Shown: positions 23,801-35,800 of the stretch, one piece after another
Position numbering within the stretch: position 1 is the stretch's first letter
Layout: each line of letters opens with the position of its first letter
Assembly (NCBI GenBank): GCA_034509755.1
Contig: JAVYJV010000046.1
Span: 1-64,000 of the forward strand
Reading direction: 5' to 3'
Length of the DNA: 64,000 bases
Source: Anisodus tanguticus
Lineage: Eukaryota > Streptophyta > Magnoliopsida > Solanales > Solanaceae
The notes under the pieces: model-generated
Told to the model about the DNA's origin: nothing
Database searches by the model: none
What the model saw: only the letters and a program-made list of their open reading frames with translations
Position numbers and translations under genes: made by a program

Positions 23801-26189
23801 TTTAATAATAAAAAAGCTCTTTAAACTATATTGAAAAAAAAAATTTATATACTTATTAACGAATAGCTATATTTTTTAATATAAAAAACACTCTTTCAAG
23901 CTCATTTAAATTTATCAATACTAGTAATAATAATTATAAATGATAAAGAATTATAAATAGCATAAAATTATTTTTAAAAAAAAAAGCTTTGAATCATAAA
24001 GAGAGAATAAATGAAAAATTTTTAATTCCTATTCAAAATAAAGAAAAAAAATTTAAATTAAAAAAAAAATAAAAATTCATTTGCGCGCATTCATATCCAA
24101 AATTTACTGAAAACCGATTTAGTGCAAACATTTACAATAAACAGCGGAAAAAAAAATCTTAACAATGAAATGTTTGATACAACCCACTTCTAACCAAACC
24201 CTACTTTTCCTAAATCTATAACCCTAAGAATTTTTTTTTTTTGCATCTTGCATTGGCTTTTATTTATTCAAAACTTTTCATAATTTTTAATTTTTTTATA
24301 ATTTTTCTAGTCTTACTTTTTTAAAACTTTTGTTATTTGAACATTTTGGAATTTGTTGAAAGCTAAAAAAAAACTTAAATTTTTGTTCTATTAAGAGGAG
24401 AATTTTTATATATATTCTGTTGAATTTTTTAGGAATTTTAATTTCAAAATTTTTTTTTTTAATTCCATTTATGTATTTTAAGCTTATTCAAAAAAAAATT
24501 AAAAAATAATAAAAAAATTGTTTCAAAAACAAGATAAAAATAAATCGTTTTAAACGTTTAAAAAAAAAAATTTTTTTTTTTAAAACTTTTTATTATAACT
24601 TGTTAAAATTGTTTCAATTTTCATTTTTCACTTTTATTTAAAATTAAATTTTTAAATAAAAAAATCTTTTAAAGTTTTTTTTTAAAGAAAACTATATTTG
24701 AAAAAATCTTTTTTTTAAAAAAGAAAAACTTTTCAATTTTAAGATGAAAAATTATTTTTAAATTTTTCTATTAAATAAAAAAATTTAGAGAAAAAAAAAC
24801 AAATAAAAGATGCCTTTTTGAACACCCTCGGCATTTTTTTTTTTAAACTATCAAAAGAAAGTTTTTTTTTATTGGAAGATAAAAAAAACAAAGTAAAAAA
24901 TTTTATCATATTTTTAAAATCTCGTTCACCATGAATAAATATCAAACTGCAATTTATGATAAAAATTTTAAATTAAAAAAATTATTTTAATTTTTAAAAA
25001 TTTAAATATTTTAACTTTTCTTAGCTTAAAATTAAAAAAAAAACCAAAATAAGAATTAAAAAAGTTCAAAAAACTATCTCAACTTTAAATAATTCAAAAG
25101 TTTTTATGATTTTTTCTCAAAACTAATTTCATAAAAAAACTTTTGAAATGAAATTTTTTATAATTTTGAAAACTTATAATACAATCAACATTAAACTGTT
25201 TTGGTAACTTATTTGGAAAGTTATTTTAACAAAATTAAAAAAACTTAAAATTTTTTATCAAAATTGTTAAAAAAAGTTAAATAGAAAAATTAAAAATTTT
25301 AATAAAAAAATTAAAAAGAAGCTAAAAATGTATTGAAAGTTCAGATAAGACTTTCATAAAGTAATTATAATTTAAAAGAGAATGTAAAACTTTTTTTAGA
25401 AAGTTTAAAGTCGAATAAATTTAAAAAAAAATTTTCACAAAAAATTTTAATAAAAAATTAAAAAAATTTATTAAAAAAGTTCATGAAAAATTCCAAAAAA
25501 TTTCTAAAATTTGGTTCTAAAAGTTTCATAAAAATTAAAAAAAAAAGTTCATAAAAAAATTTCTATGAGCTCTAGTAACTAAAATTCCTAAAATTTCTGT
25601 TCAAATTACAAATTTAAAATTATATAAAACAACTTTAAATTCCATAAGCCTTTAAATTAAGCTTTTTGCATGTAATTATTATAAAGCATAAAAAAACTTT
25701 TACTTTTATAAAAAATAATTAAAGTTAATAATTTTCAAAGACTATTTTTATTGAGAAATCTAAAAAAATAAATAAATTTTGCAAACTTATTGGAAAGTTT
25801 AAAAGTTAAATAATAAAACTTAAAAAAAGCTTTTAAATTAAAGAAAAACAAATTTAATTAAAAAATAATAAAACTTGCCATATAAAATAATCAGAACTTG
25901 TAAATACCTCTTTTTGTTGCACTAGCCCACCAATTGAAAAAATTTTAAATTTTCAGTTTTGATGGTTTCCTTAGCTTAATAATTTATATATCTAAGTAAA
26001 AACATACAAAAATATTGAAAATTATATAGAAAATAAAAAATTGAACAAAATATTTAAAAAATAAATAAAAACATAAAAAGATACATAAAGTATTTGATTC
26101 ATATTTTTAAATAAAATATATAGCAAAGTTCTAAAACTTTAAAAATAAATTTTTTAATTTTTGTTTTTTAAAAAAAAATATATATATAT
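17888..26189. other. 8.3 kb gene-poor AT-rich region
   Basis: Dominated by A and T runs with dense stops in all frames. The first 250 bp are the UMAD1 upstream region, with an AGATGTCTCTTA word on the minus strand at 18111-18122. Short islands with more G and C stand out at about 23655-23745, 24080-24235 and 25900-25975; they are open over 20-30 codons on one or both strands. They could be distal 5' exons of the BTB gene, exons of an unrecognised gene, or non-coding RNA. Nothing else was found. Confidence 0.5.
23651..23724 (-). CDS. Possible isolated terminal coding exon
   Basis: After an acceptor-like gtacag, a 74 bp frame reads (E)HKFRRAQKKGMNGAGKLWF, then AAKY and a TAA stop. The peptide is basic, balanced and unlike translated poly-A/T DNA, and the island is visibly richer in G and C than its surroundings. 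A phase-compatible donor (AGAG|GTATTT) lies at 25908, but its own exon has no clear frame. I do not recognise the peptide. The opposite strand is also open here, which weakens the case. Confidence 0.2.
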
Positions 26190-26273
26190 TTGGAGGGAGC
26201 CACTAAACAATTTTTGGACTGCAAACACAGAATACATTGCGTATTCAATGTAGTTCAAGCTAACGGCCTGTTA
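26190..26273 (+). promoter_or_regulatory. Candidate promoter / 5' UTR exon of the BTB zinc-finger gene
   Basis: A G/C-enriched island that ends in a strong donor-like GTATGT (26274-26279), with an acceptor-like gactacag ending at 26571, 93 bp before the BTB start codon. This would give a non-coding exon and a 298 bp intron. BTB-ZF genes commonly have such 5' UTR exons. The assignment rests on composition and splice-like words only. Confidence 0.35.
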
Positions 26274-26607
26274 GTATGTAACTAAAAAGAAAACGAGCAG
26301 GATCTAAACTTTTTTTTTTTTTTGAAAAACTTTTTCTTATGTTTTGGTTAAACCACATGCAACACACGTTTTTAAATAAAGTAAAATTACTATCAAATGA
26401 GTTTTTATTTATTTATCTTTTGATACTTTTTAATTAAAATAAATTTAATAAAAATATTTTATTTTTGTGAAGTTGATTTTTTTTATTTTCATAATTTTCT
26501 TAAGATCTCTATAAAAAAATTAAACTCAATTTTTTGGATTAAAGTTTTGAATTCATGCTGTTTGACTACAGATAAGTTTTCTGATTAAAAAATTTTCTTG
26601 TGTTAAA

Positions 26608-26637
26608 ATGATAAAGAATCTTAAAATTTTTCTTTAA
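26608..26637 (+). other. Upstream ORF before the BTB gene
   Basis: A 9-codon ATG-to-TAA frame (MIKNLKIFL) ends 26 bp before the main ATG at 26664. If the leader begins at the acceptor at 26571, it is the first ATG a scanning ribosome meets. It could lower translation of the transcription factor. Confidence 0.4.
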
Positions 26638-26663
26638 AAGTGATAAAAGATAAAAAATTAAAA

Positions 26664-29600
26664 ATGGTGAATATTGATAAATTAAGTGTTATTGATAATA
26701 ACAAAGAATCTAGTTATAAAGAAACTAGTAATACATTAAATACTACAACTGAAAATAATGAATTTGTATCTAATCAAAAACAAATTGTTTTAAATAATAC
26801 AACACAATTAAGTCCTGAATCTTCTTCAAATCATTTGAATATTGAAACTTCTTGTTTCAATGATAAAACAGATAATTTAGATGAAAATATCAATGATAAA
26901 AATGAAAATAGTGAAAATGAAGAAAGTTTTTTACAGCAACAAGTTGCTACTAATAAAGATAACAAAACAGTAAATGTTCAAAAAGAAACAAATAAAAGTG
27001 ATATAAAATCAGATGAAGAAGATTATGATGAAGAAATTAACAAAGAAAACGACAATAAGAATAAAAAGTTGTTAAAAAATAAAGCAATGTCAAGTGAAAA
27101 TCATTTTGATAGCCAAACAAATGATGAACTACCTCATGAATCTAATAATTTTGATAAAATAAATAAAGATTCAGTAAGAAATGGTGTAAAAAAAGAATCT
27201 TTATTTTATTATTTAAATTTAAAATGGCCAAATAATTCACAAATGAATAGTATTTTTGATCAATTACGTTTAATGTATATTGATCAACAATTACTTGACT
27301 GTACATTAGTTTGTGAAGATCAATGTATTAAAGCGCACAAGTTATTATTAGCTGCTGTATCACCTTACTTCCGTTCTATTTTTGATTCTTTTAATGCTAA
27401 TGGTTGTACAAATACAGCTGTTGTTTTACAAAACATACCTGCACGTGATATGCGTTTGATAATAAAAATAATTTACTCAATAAATAATTATCATCAAATT
27501 AAATTAAGTTCTTACCGTGCAATGTCATTACGTAAAAGCGCATACAGATTAAAAATCAATTTTATAAATGACCAATTAGATTCAAGTGGTGTACCATCTT
27601 TGAATCGAGATCTAATAAATAGTTTTAATCATGAATTTTTAAGTTACACTGATAGTCTTTATAAAAGAAAGAAACGTTCTTATCAAGAAGTTTTTTCGCC
27701 AAAAGAACATGAGACTTTAAACCAAGATTTGAATGAACAAAATGAACAAATTAATAAACGCCATAATTTAAATTCAAGTTCAGAAAGTGCAGATGAAAAT
27801 AGTAGTGAATGTAGTGGTCAAGGTTCAATGAGACATCATAAGTATAAACATAGATATCTTTTATCCAATGAACATTTAGAACAAAATGTAGTTGATAAAA
27901 TTGTTAAATGTGGTAATAACTTCTTGAATGATAAAAATCTTCCAGTTTCTCATACAGATGAAGAAATTTTAGAAAGAGAAGAAAATGATATTAATAATCA
28001 GTATGAGCCTGTTGTCATTGAAGAAGAAGATGAAGATATTGATATTGAAGAAGATGAAGATATTGAAAATTTCAATGACAATATTGACTTAAAAAAGATT
28101 AGAAATAATTTAAATAACATTTCACCAAATAATTTTAATCATTCTACATCTCAATCATTCTCAGAAAATAATTGTAATGAAAACTTTAATAAAACAGAAG
28201 AAACGAATAAAAATTTAAGTAACGAAAGTTCAAAAAATGTGAAAAATACTAAACAATATTCAAATGTAGAAAGTAGTTATGAAAATGAAATAAGTGAAAC
28301 GGATGAAAAAGTTATTGATTTTAGTTTAGGTAAAAGTGCAAATAGTATTGTTAATTCAGAAGAGATGCTTAAATTAGTAAATAGTACATTGAATAATTCA
28401 GATGACGCTAGTAAATTAGCAAGTTTGTATAAAGCGTTAAAAACAGAAACAAAAAAATTATGGAATAGCGAAATGAACAATGACAATTTACAAGTAAATA
28501 ATCACTTATTCAATAAAAATTCTAATAATCTAGCAAATGATATTTTAAATAATACATTCTCTCAATTATGTATGGCTGGTGCTAATTTAAATCCTGAAAC
28601 GGCAAGAGCACTACTTTTCACAAATGAATTATTCAAAAATAATGCTGTAAACCGATTACATCATTCAATAAATAAATCTAAGAATTCAGCTGAAAATTCA
28701 TTGAATACTTCAACATCATCTACTAGTTCTTCATCAGGAGGACAAAATAATAACACGAGTAATGTTGCTGCAACTGCTGCATTAGTAGCTGCTGCCCAAC
28801 AACAGATGTTTAATTCAAACTTTTTAGGTAAATCATCTAACTCAAATAGTATTTCAAAACAAAATGGTTTGAACGGAGTATTAAATAATAATTCAAAAAA
28901 TAATAATTCAGTATCTTCAAGATCATTACAAAATGGTAATTCATCTTCTAATTATAATAATTTAAATTCTAATCAACCTCCAGTTAAAAGAGGAAGAGGT
29001 AGACCACCAAGACATACACAACCTAGTGGTGAAAGTTCAGGAAATAACGAACATCAAGTGACCAAGCAATCTTCTATAAAACCGTATTCTTCTAACTCAT
29101 CACTAAATAATTCAACTAATTCATTAGTCGCATCTTCTTTGAACGCATTTACTCAACAAAAAAAATGGCGTCCTAATATTGAAACTTTATTAGCTTTTAA
29201 AAGCCGTAAAAATAAATTAAATTCTACATCAACAACAAGTAATTCACCTACAAATGAGTTATTATCATCTCAAAATTCTATTCATAGTTCACAAAACCAA
29301 TTAATTAATAATAATAATTTGAATCAGAATTCTAATAATAATTCAAATAATTTGAATGTTCAATTTAACTCAAATAATTCAACTTTAAATAATACATCAA
29401 ATAGTTCAACACCAAATAATTCAACAAACCCAAATGATGGCAAAAATATGTGTCCTTATTGTCCACAGGTCTATTATAGTAATCAAGCAATGAATGATCA
29501 TATAAATAATGTACACACTAAAACTGCTTTTAAATACATTTGTGAATTTTGTTCTAAAGAATTTAGCTGGAAAATAAGTCTTACAAAACATTTAAAAAAT

Positions 29601-29807
29601 TCTCACAATGATTTAAATTCATTTAGTTCTAGATCATTGAATGGATTAAATGTTTCAAATTTAAATAATTTAACTGGTGCAATCACTAGTCATCTAGGTG
29701 CAGCAGCTAGTTCTCTTGTAGCTAATAGCAATTCAGATCTTCTTCATTCATTTATGAATCGTGACAATGAATCTGCAATGCTTAACTTTAGTGCTATTGG
29801 AGATTAA
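26664..29807 (+). CDS. BTB/POZ - AT-hook - C2H2 zinc-finger transcription factor
   Basis: Nuclear DNA-binding regulator of the BTB-ZF class (as in insect tramtrack, broad and lola). 1047 residues in one uninterrupted exon. Residues 1-180 are acidic and Asn/Lys-rich. The BTB domain spans about 182-292: LKWPNNSQMNSIFDQLR, DCTLVCEDQCIKAHKLLLAA and VSPYFRSIF, the dimerisation fold; its last helices (KSAYRLKI) are divergent. Long Asn/Ser-rich disorder follows, with an acidic patch near 455-475. An AT-hook (KRGRGRPPR) lies near 773. Two C2H2 fingers lie at about 929-982 (CPYC...HINNVH and CEFC...HLKNSH). The start at 26664 is the first in-frame ATG; an upstream ORF precedes it. The fingers resemble those of tramtrack-like factors, but orthology cannot be fixed. 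A CTGG-loop hairpin lies just after the stop. Confidence 0.92.
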   Translation: MVNIDKLSVIDNNKESSYKETSNTLNTTTENNEFVSNQKQIVLNNTTQLSPESSSNHLNIETSCFNDKTDNLDENINDKNENSENEESFLQQQVATNKDNKTVNVQKETNKSDIKSDEEDYDEEINKENDNKNKKLLKNKAMSSENHFDSQTNDELPHESNNFDKINKDSVRNGVKKESLFYYLNLKWPNNSQMNSIFDQLRLMYIDQQLLDCTLVCEDQCIKAHKLLLAAVSPYFRSIFDSFNANGCTNTAVVLQNIPARDMRLIIKIIYSINNYHQIKLSSYRAMSLRKSAYRLKINFINDQLDSSGVPSLNRDLINSFNHEFLSYTDSLYKRKKRSYQEVFSPKEHETLNQDLNEQNEQINKRHNLNSSSESADENSSECSGQGSMRHHKYKHRYLLSNEHLEQNVVDKIVKCGNNFLNDKNLPVSHTDEEILEREENDINNQYEPVVIEEEDEDIDIEEDEDIENFNDNIDLKKIRNNLNNISPNNFNHSTSQSFSENNCNENFNKTEETNKNLSNESSKNVKNTKQYSNVESSYENEISETDEKVIDFSLGKSANSIVNSEEMLKLVNSTLNNSDDASKLASLYKALKTETKKLWNSEMNNDNLQVNNHLFNKNSNNLANDILNNTFSQLCMAGANLNPETARALLFTNELFKNNAVNRLHHSINKSKNSAENSLNTSTSSTSSSSGGQNNNTSNVAATAALVAAAQQQMFNSNFLGKSSNSNSISKQNGLNGVLNNNSKNNNSVSSRSLQNGNSSSNYNNLNSNQPPVKRGRGRPPRHTQPSGESSGNNEHQVTKQSSIKPYSSNSSLNNSTNSLVASSLNAFTQQKKWRPNIETLLAFKSRKNKLNSTSTTSNSPTNELLSSQNSIHSSQNQLINNNNLNQNSNNNSNNLNVQFNSNNSTLNNTSNSSTPNNSTNPNDGKNMCPYCPQVYYSNQAMNDHINNVHTKTAFKYICEFCSKEFSWKISLTKHLKNSHNDLNSFSSRSLNGLNVSNLNNLTGAITSHLGAAASSLVANSNSDLLHSFMNRDNESAMLNFSAIGD

Positions 29808-29866
29808 TTAATTTTTTTTATAAAAATCATACAAAATTATATTTTTTAAAAATTTAAAGTATTCAT

Positions 29867-29882
29867 AAAACGCTGGCGTTTT
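29867..29882 (+). promoter_or_regulatory. 3' stem-loop with CUGG loop (Smaug-element-like)
   Basis: AAAACG-CTGG-CGTTTT, a perfect 6-bp stem closing a CUGG loop, 60 bp after the BTB stop and so probably in its 3' UTR. Smaug/Vts1 SAM-domain proteins bind hairpins with CNGG loops and promote mRNA decay or repression. The match is exact, but function is inferred. Confidence 0.35.
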
Positions 29883-32800
29883 CATCATTTAAATAACATT
29901 TATTTATTATTTTGAAATTTTTATTTTCTCTTTTTTTTTAAAAAAATCAACAAATGTAAAAAATCTTTAAAAAAACAAAAAAAAAAAAATTTAATTTTAC
30001 ATATAATTAGATCCTGTTTTCAGGAGAAAGTATTTCAGCTTAAAAATAAATTTGCCAAACAACTTTCTTTTAAGTGTGATCTCAAATTTTCTATGTAAAT
30101 ATTTTTTTTTCGAATCAAAATTTCCATTTAAAATCAATTGTGAATAAATTTTCTTACATTTATCACACAGTAATTTAATATTCATAAAGTTTTTTTCTTT
30201 TGAAAAAACTACTTAATTTTTTATAAAAATTATAGTCATTTATTTCTGGATTTATTTAAAAACAAAAAAAAACACCTTCAAACATCAAAAAAAAAAAATG
30301 TAAATAGCTTTATAAAACAGAAAATTTTGTTTTTAAATTAAAAAAAAAACAAAATTTATATTGATTTATATTGATTTGAATTAACTTAAATTTTTTTCCC
30401 ATTGTATTATCAATAAACTGATTATTAAATCATCTTTTTTTTTGTTTTTAACTTAAATGTTTTATTTAAAATTTTTGATTAATTTTATTTTTAGTCTTCT
30501 TTTAAACAGTTTCAATAGTCTATAATTATTTTTTAATCTTATAATTTGCTTTTATTTTAAAACTTTAACATCATTTTCAGAAATAATTTCTTAAGAATAT
30601 TTTATTTAATTATTATTTTGAAATCTACATTTTAAAGAAACTAATCAATGAATTATAAAAAATACTTTAAATTTGAACTGTTTTGATTATTTTGAATGTT
30701 TTTTTAGGGAAAAGAATTTAAAAGTTTTTTGGAAAATAAAATTACTTTCTGCATTTAAATTACTGTAAAACTAACCTTACAATTAATTAGTTCATTAAAA
30801 TTTTTTATAGTAAATTATTTTTTAATTTTTTTATGTTTTTTTTCATAATTAAATCCCTTTTATTTTAAAAAATAAATTAAACTTAAATCAAATTGAAAAA
30901 ACAATAATTTTTATATTTGTTCATGTTTGTTCTTTTATAAACTTTATATAAAAATACTTTTGTTCTTTCAAAATTTCTAAAGATTTAAGCGTAAAAAAAC
31001 ATTTTGAAGTTGAATAACGTTTTTTAATTTAATTTTTAAATCAATAAACTTTGAAAAATTTTTTTTTTTATTAAAAAATTATGACTGAAAGTAATTATGA
31101 AATTAACAAAAAGAAAACAAGTATTAAAGTTATTGTCCTTTATAGAGAATTTAAAAAAGTTTTTAAAAATAAATTTTTATAAGTTTAAATTTAAATCAAC
31201 ATCTTCAATGAAAACTTTATTCAATATGAATATATAATTTTAACAAGAAAAAATCAATTTAACCCTTAAAATTTTTTTTTACTAAACAAAACATAAAAAA
31301 TGTCTCATTTAAAACTTAATTTTTTTTTAAATTTTTATATAAAAGAAATTTAAGATAAAAAATTCAAGTTTTTTTTATGTATCTTACAATTAATTAAGTT
31401 ATTATCAATTTTAAAAAAAAAAAAGAAAGAAAAAAAAGTTACATGAAATATTTCAAACTTTTGATAAAAAATACGTCAAAAAATATTTTCAAAGTACAAT
31501 TTATTTAAAATTTTTGTTCTTTTTGGTTCAATGTTTTAGTTTAAAAAAAAAAAATCTTATTAATTTTTGAAGAAAACTTTTTATTGATTTTTTAGATAAA
31601 TTTTTTTAAAAATTTTTACTTAAATCAAAAAATTAATTACAATAAATTTTATAGTTTTTTTCTGTTAAACTTGAAATTTAAAAAATTTAACACAAACAAT
31701 GAAAAATACAAATTTAAAGTTTTAGAAATTTTTGAATAAAAAACAATCAATAAACTTTTTTTTTAAAAGTTCAGTGAAAATTTTAATTAATTTTTTTTTC
31801 TATTTTAAATCTATAGAAATAATCTAAAATTAAAAGTTTTTTTTTTATTAGTTTTTATTATGAAAATATGGTAGTTTTATTGTCAAAATATTTTTTTTTT
31901 TTAAAACTTTCATTTTTTTCTTTGTTCTTTTTAAATTTAATTGATAAAACTAGCGAACCGTAAAAATCTAAAAAATTTATTTAAAATAAAAATATTCATT
32001 TTATTTTTTTTTAAATATAAATATTCAATAAAAAGTTTGAAACATAAAAAAAATTAATTAAAATTCTATTTAAACAAAAATTGTATCTTTTAAAAATCAG
32101 CATAATTTTAGTTGAAAAAAAAATTTTTTTTTTAAAATTAAATTACTTTTTAATTATAAAAAGAAATAAATTTCTTACTTCAAAACTGGAAAAAATGAAT
32201 TTTCTTTAAAAAAAATTAAAAAATAGAAAAAAATTTTTCTACATAAAAATTTGATTTTCAAGTTTTTGTTAATTTTTAATACTTTTATCTAAGCTGAAAT
32301 AGTTTTTCAACTTTTGATTAACCTTACTTTTGTTAATTTTTTTTTTTCAAAAAAAAAAACTCAATCAAAAATAAGTAGCTTTAAATATGATAAAAATTGA
32401 AGCCAATTTTAAAAAATTGAAATATTTTTAATTATAATTCATCATTTTTAAAATTTAGATTCAAGTTTGTAAGTAAAACTTTAAACAATTATTTTTGTAG
32501 GTAAACTTAAAATAATGATTAAAAATAATCAAAACTTAAATACTTGAAAGTTATTTTTCATAATTAAAAAAATCTATTTAAAAAAAGTTAATTATAATCA
32601 AAAAAGAATTTTTATTGAAAATTAATAAAAAAAATTTAAAAAACAGCTTTTAAATTCTTTTCATTGTTGGGAATATTTTTTTTTTGATAAAAGTTTAATA
32701 ATTAAAATAATGAAATTAATGTATTTTGAGTTTTGAAAATCATTAGCTAAATTTTTAAACTAAAATTTTAAAATCCTACTTGTTTCAAAAAAAAAGTAAA

Positions 32801-35800
32801 TATGCTTTCATATATAAATGCTTTCAATGAAACGCCTTAGTTTCACTTGAAATAATTTTTATTTTAGCTCAAAAAAAAAAATTCTTTTTAACGCTTATCT
32901 AAAAATTGAATTAAAAAAAAACAAAAAATAAATAAAAAAGAATAATTAAACTAAAAAATAATTAAATGAAGTTTATAAGAAATAAGCTATTGTAACTTTG
33001 AAAAGATCTATTCTTAAATGATAAAAGACTTTTAAGCAAAAAAAAAAAACTTCTTTTCATTAAACTTTTTCAAATTAATAATTTTAATAACCAATTTTCC
33101 CCTACTTTTTAATTTTTATTTTAATTACGAGCTTTTGTATTTAGAAAGTGTTTTAAAATTGTTGATGCTAAACCGTCAAAACTTGTTCATTACTAAATTC
33201 AAACTAAAAAAAAATTCAGCATCTAAAATTTTAATTTATTACTTTTAATTAGATCAAATTTTAAAGATTTATTAATTTTTTTTTCAGGGAAAAACTAAGA
33301 TTTTAAAATCATAAATGAGATCATTGACTTTTTTTTTATAAGCTAATTATATTAAAAAAGAAAAATTCAAATATAAACCCTTAGTTAAACTGATAAAAAA
33401 ATTATGAAATTTTTCTTTTATAATTAAAATTTTTCAATGAATAAAAATTAAAATCAAACGCATCATTCAATGTCGAGAGTAATTGTTGAAACTCATTAAA
33501 AAGCGCGCGCTTTAAAAAGAATAATTTAAATAAAATATTAACATTTTTGTAAAATTTAATAAACAAACTTTTGACCGCAATTGTTTTAATAATTTGAAAA
33601 AAAAATAAAAATTAATTAGCATAAACTTTAAAACTAAAAAATTTGATTTTAGCTAAAAAAAATTCAATAAAAAACCTTCTTATGACTTGAATCTTTAATT
33701 TAAGAAAAACAAAAAGAAAAACATAAAATTATAAGCTTTAAGATTCTTAAAAATTTTTAAATAGTTTCTCATTGCTTCAATTTTAATCTTTAAATAAAAG
33801 TTTTTACTAAGAAATTTTATTTAAAGTCAATTTGAAAGAAAAATTTTCTAAAAAGCTTTTTATTTTTAATTTTGATTTTTGAAAAATTAAAAAAAAAATT
33901 AACTGACTTCATTCAGTAAATTTAAACTAATTTGATTAGAAAGAAATTTCAGATGAAAAACTTTTAACTTAAAGTAAAAGAATTTTAATTCGTTTGTGGG
34001 AACAAACAAAAAAAATTTTTTTTTTTTGGTAAAAAAAATGCTAATAAAATAAACACCCGCTAATAATAGAAGATGCAGTCATCATAAATTGATAAGGTCA
34101 AGCATTGATTTTTATATTTTTTTTAAATTTTTAGCTAGTTTGATTTTTATGAATAATGAAAAGTTTTTATTTTAAAGCTTTAAGATTCATGCTTTAAGTT
34201 TTATCTATTATCTTTAATTACACTTATTATTTTTAATTATTTTTATTTAATTATTTTTTCTTATTAATTATTTTTTAAGTTTTTGGTTTAAATGAAATTT
34301 TTTTTAAAACTTTTTAATGTCTTCAAACTTAAATTGAATTAAAATCGTTTTTTTTTTTTGAATAAACTTATAAAAGTTTTTAATTTGGACTCTAATGTTA
34401 AGTAAATTCAGGTTTTTTTAAGCATATAACAACCAAAAAAAATCTATTTAAATAAGATAAAATTTTTTAAAAGAGAATTTCTAAATAATGATGGTAAATT
34501 TTTAGATTTTAAGTTTGATTAAAATTTATTATCAAAAAGGCTAAATTGCTTAACAAAAAATGTTATAAAAACAAAACAAAAATTTATCATTTAAAGCTTA
34601 TAAATTTTCTTTCAAAATTATTTTAAAAGAACTTAATACAATTTTAATTCTTGATCATTTTATTAAGTTAAGAAACGACCTTTTTTAAACTTAAAAAAAC
34701 TTGAGCAATTAAAAATGAATGAGAAAATTAATAATTTCTTTTGAATAAATAAAACTTTAAATTTAAATATAAAACACCATTTATAAATCATAATTAAGCT
34801 AAATCATTAAAAAAATAAAAAGTTTCTTATGAAAAGAAAACAATTCGCAGAAATTTTAAGTGAATAAATGAGAAAAAATTAATTAATTATTAAAACAGTA
34901 TTGGTCACAATGAAATTTTTTATTTCAAATTTCACTAAAATATTAATTTAGTCATTTTTTTAAATTTTTTATGCTTTTAATTTAAAATTTAATTAACAAA
35001 AAAACTAATAATTGTTTATAGAAATATTTACTTTAAAGAAAATTTTTTTTAATCATGTTTCATTGTTTTTAATAAACTTAAATATTTAATAAGAAATTTT
35101 TCTTTAATAAGAAATATTTTGAGATGAACATTAAAAATTGTTTTTTTTAAATAAAATTGATTAAGTTTAAAGATTTTTTTTTCAATAAAAATGAAGAAAT
35201 GTCAAGAAAAAAAATTATTTTTGATTTCCGGTCAAAAAACAATTATAATTTTACTAGGTTATATTGGGCAGATTATTTAAAAATTTTTTTTCTAAATTTA
35301 TCATTAAAATAAACATGCGTATTTATAAAATTACAAAGTTATTTCTTATTTCATACAATAAATTATTATTAGCCCTTTTAACTCCACCTATTCCTAAAAT
35401 TTGATTAAAGGTTACTAAAAATACAATTACTTTTAAAAGTTAAACATCAAAACAAAAAATGTTAATTTTAGCACATAAGAACTAAATTTTTTTTATTTAA
35501 TTTTTCAAGTATACAAATAGTTCATATAGTTCAATTGATGTTTCAAATTTATCAGTATATATAAAAAAAAAATTTTAAAAGCATCTTATTGTATTTGACT
35601 GTATTTTTGAATAATTTATTATAACATAAAAAAAAAATTAAAAATAAAATATCAAGAAAGAATCAAATTTATAAGATGTTAAAAAATATGAGATTAAAAA
35701 ATAGTTAAAATCAAAACAAAGTTAAAAATAAACTTTGATGCAAAAAAATATAAAAATAGGAAAATTGAAAAAAACAAAATTAAATTTAGAAAATTAAAAT

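Noticed and set aside
24739..24945. 68-codon minus-strand frame rich in Phe and Lys
   Set aside because: Composition is that of translated A/T runs; no motif and no splice context.
28277..28486. 69-codon minus-strand frame inside the BTB gene
   Set aside because: Antisense shadow of the continuous BTB-ZF frame.
29997..30185. 62-codon minus-strand frame (starts MNIKLLCDKCKK)
   Set aside because: Contains one CxxC but no second metal ligand pair or known domain; cannot be separated from chance.
35335..35406. Minus-strand exon-like frame IGGVKRANNNLLYEIRNN after attttag
   Set aside because: No upstream partner exon, no recognisable domain, composition only slightly raised.
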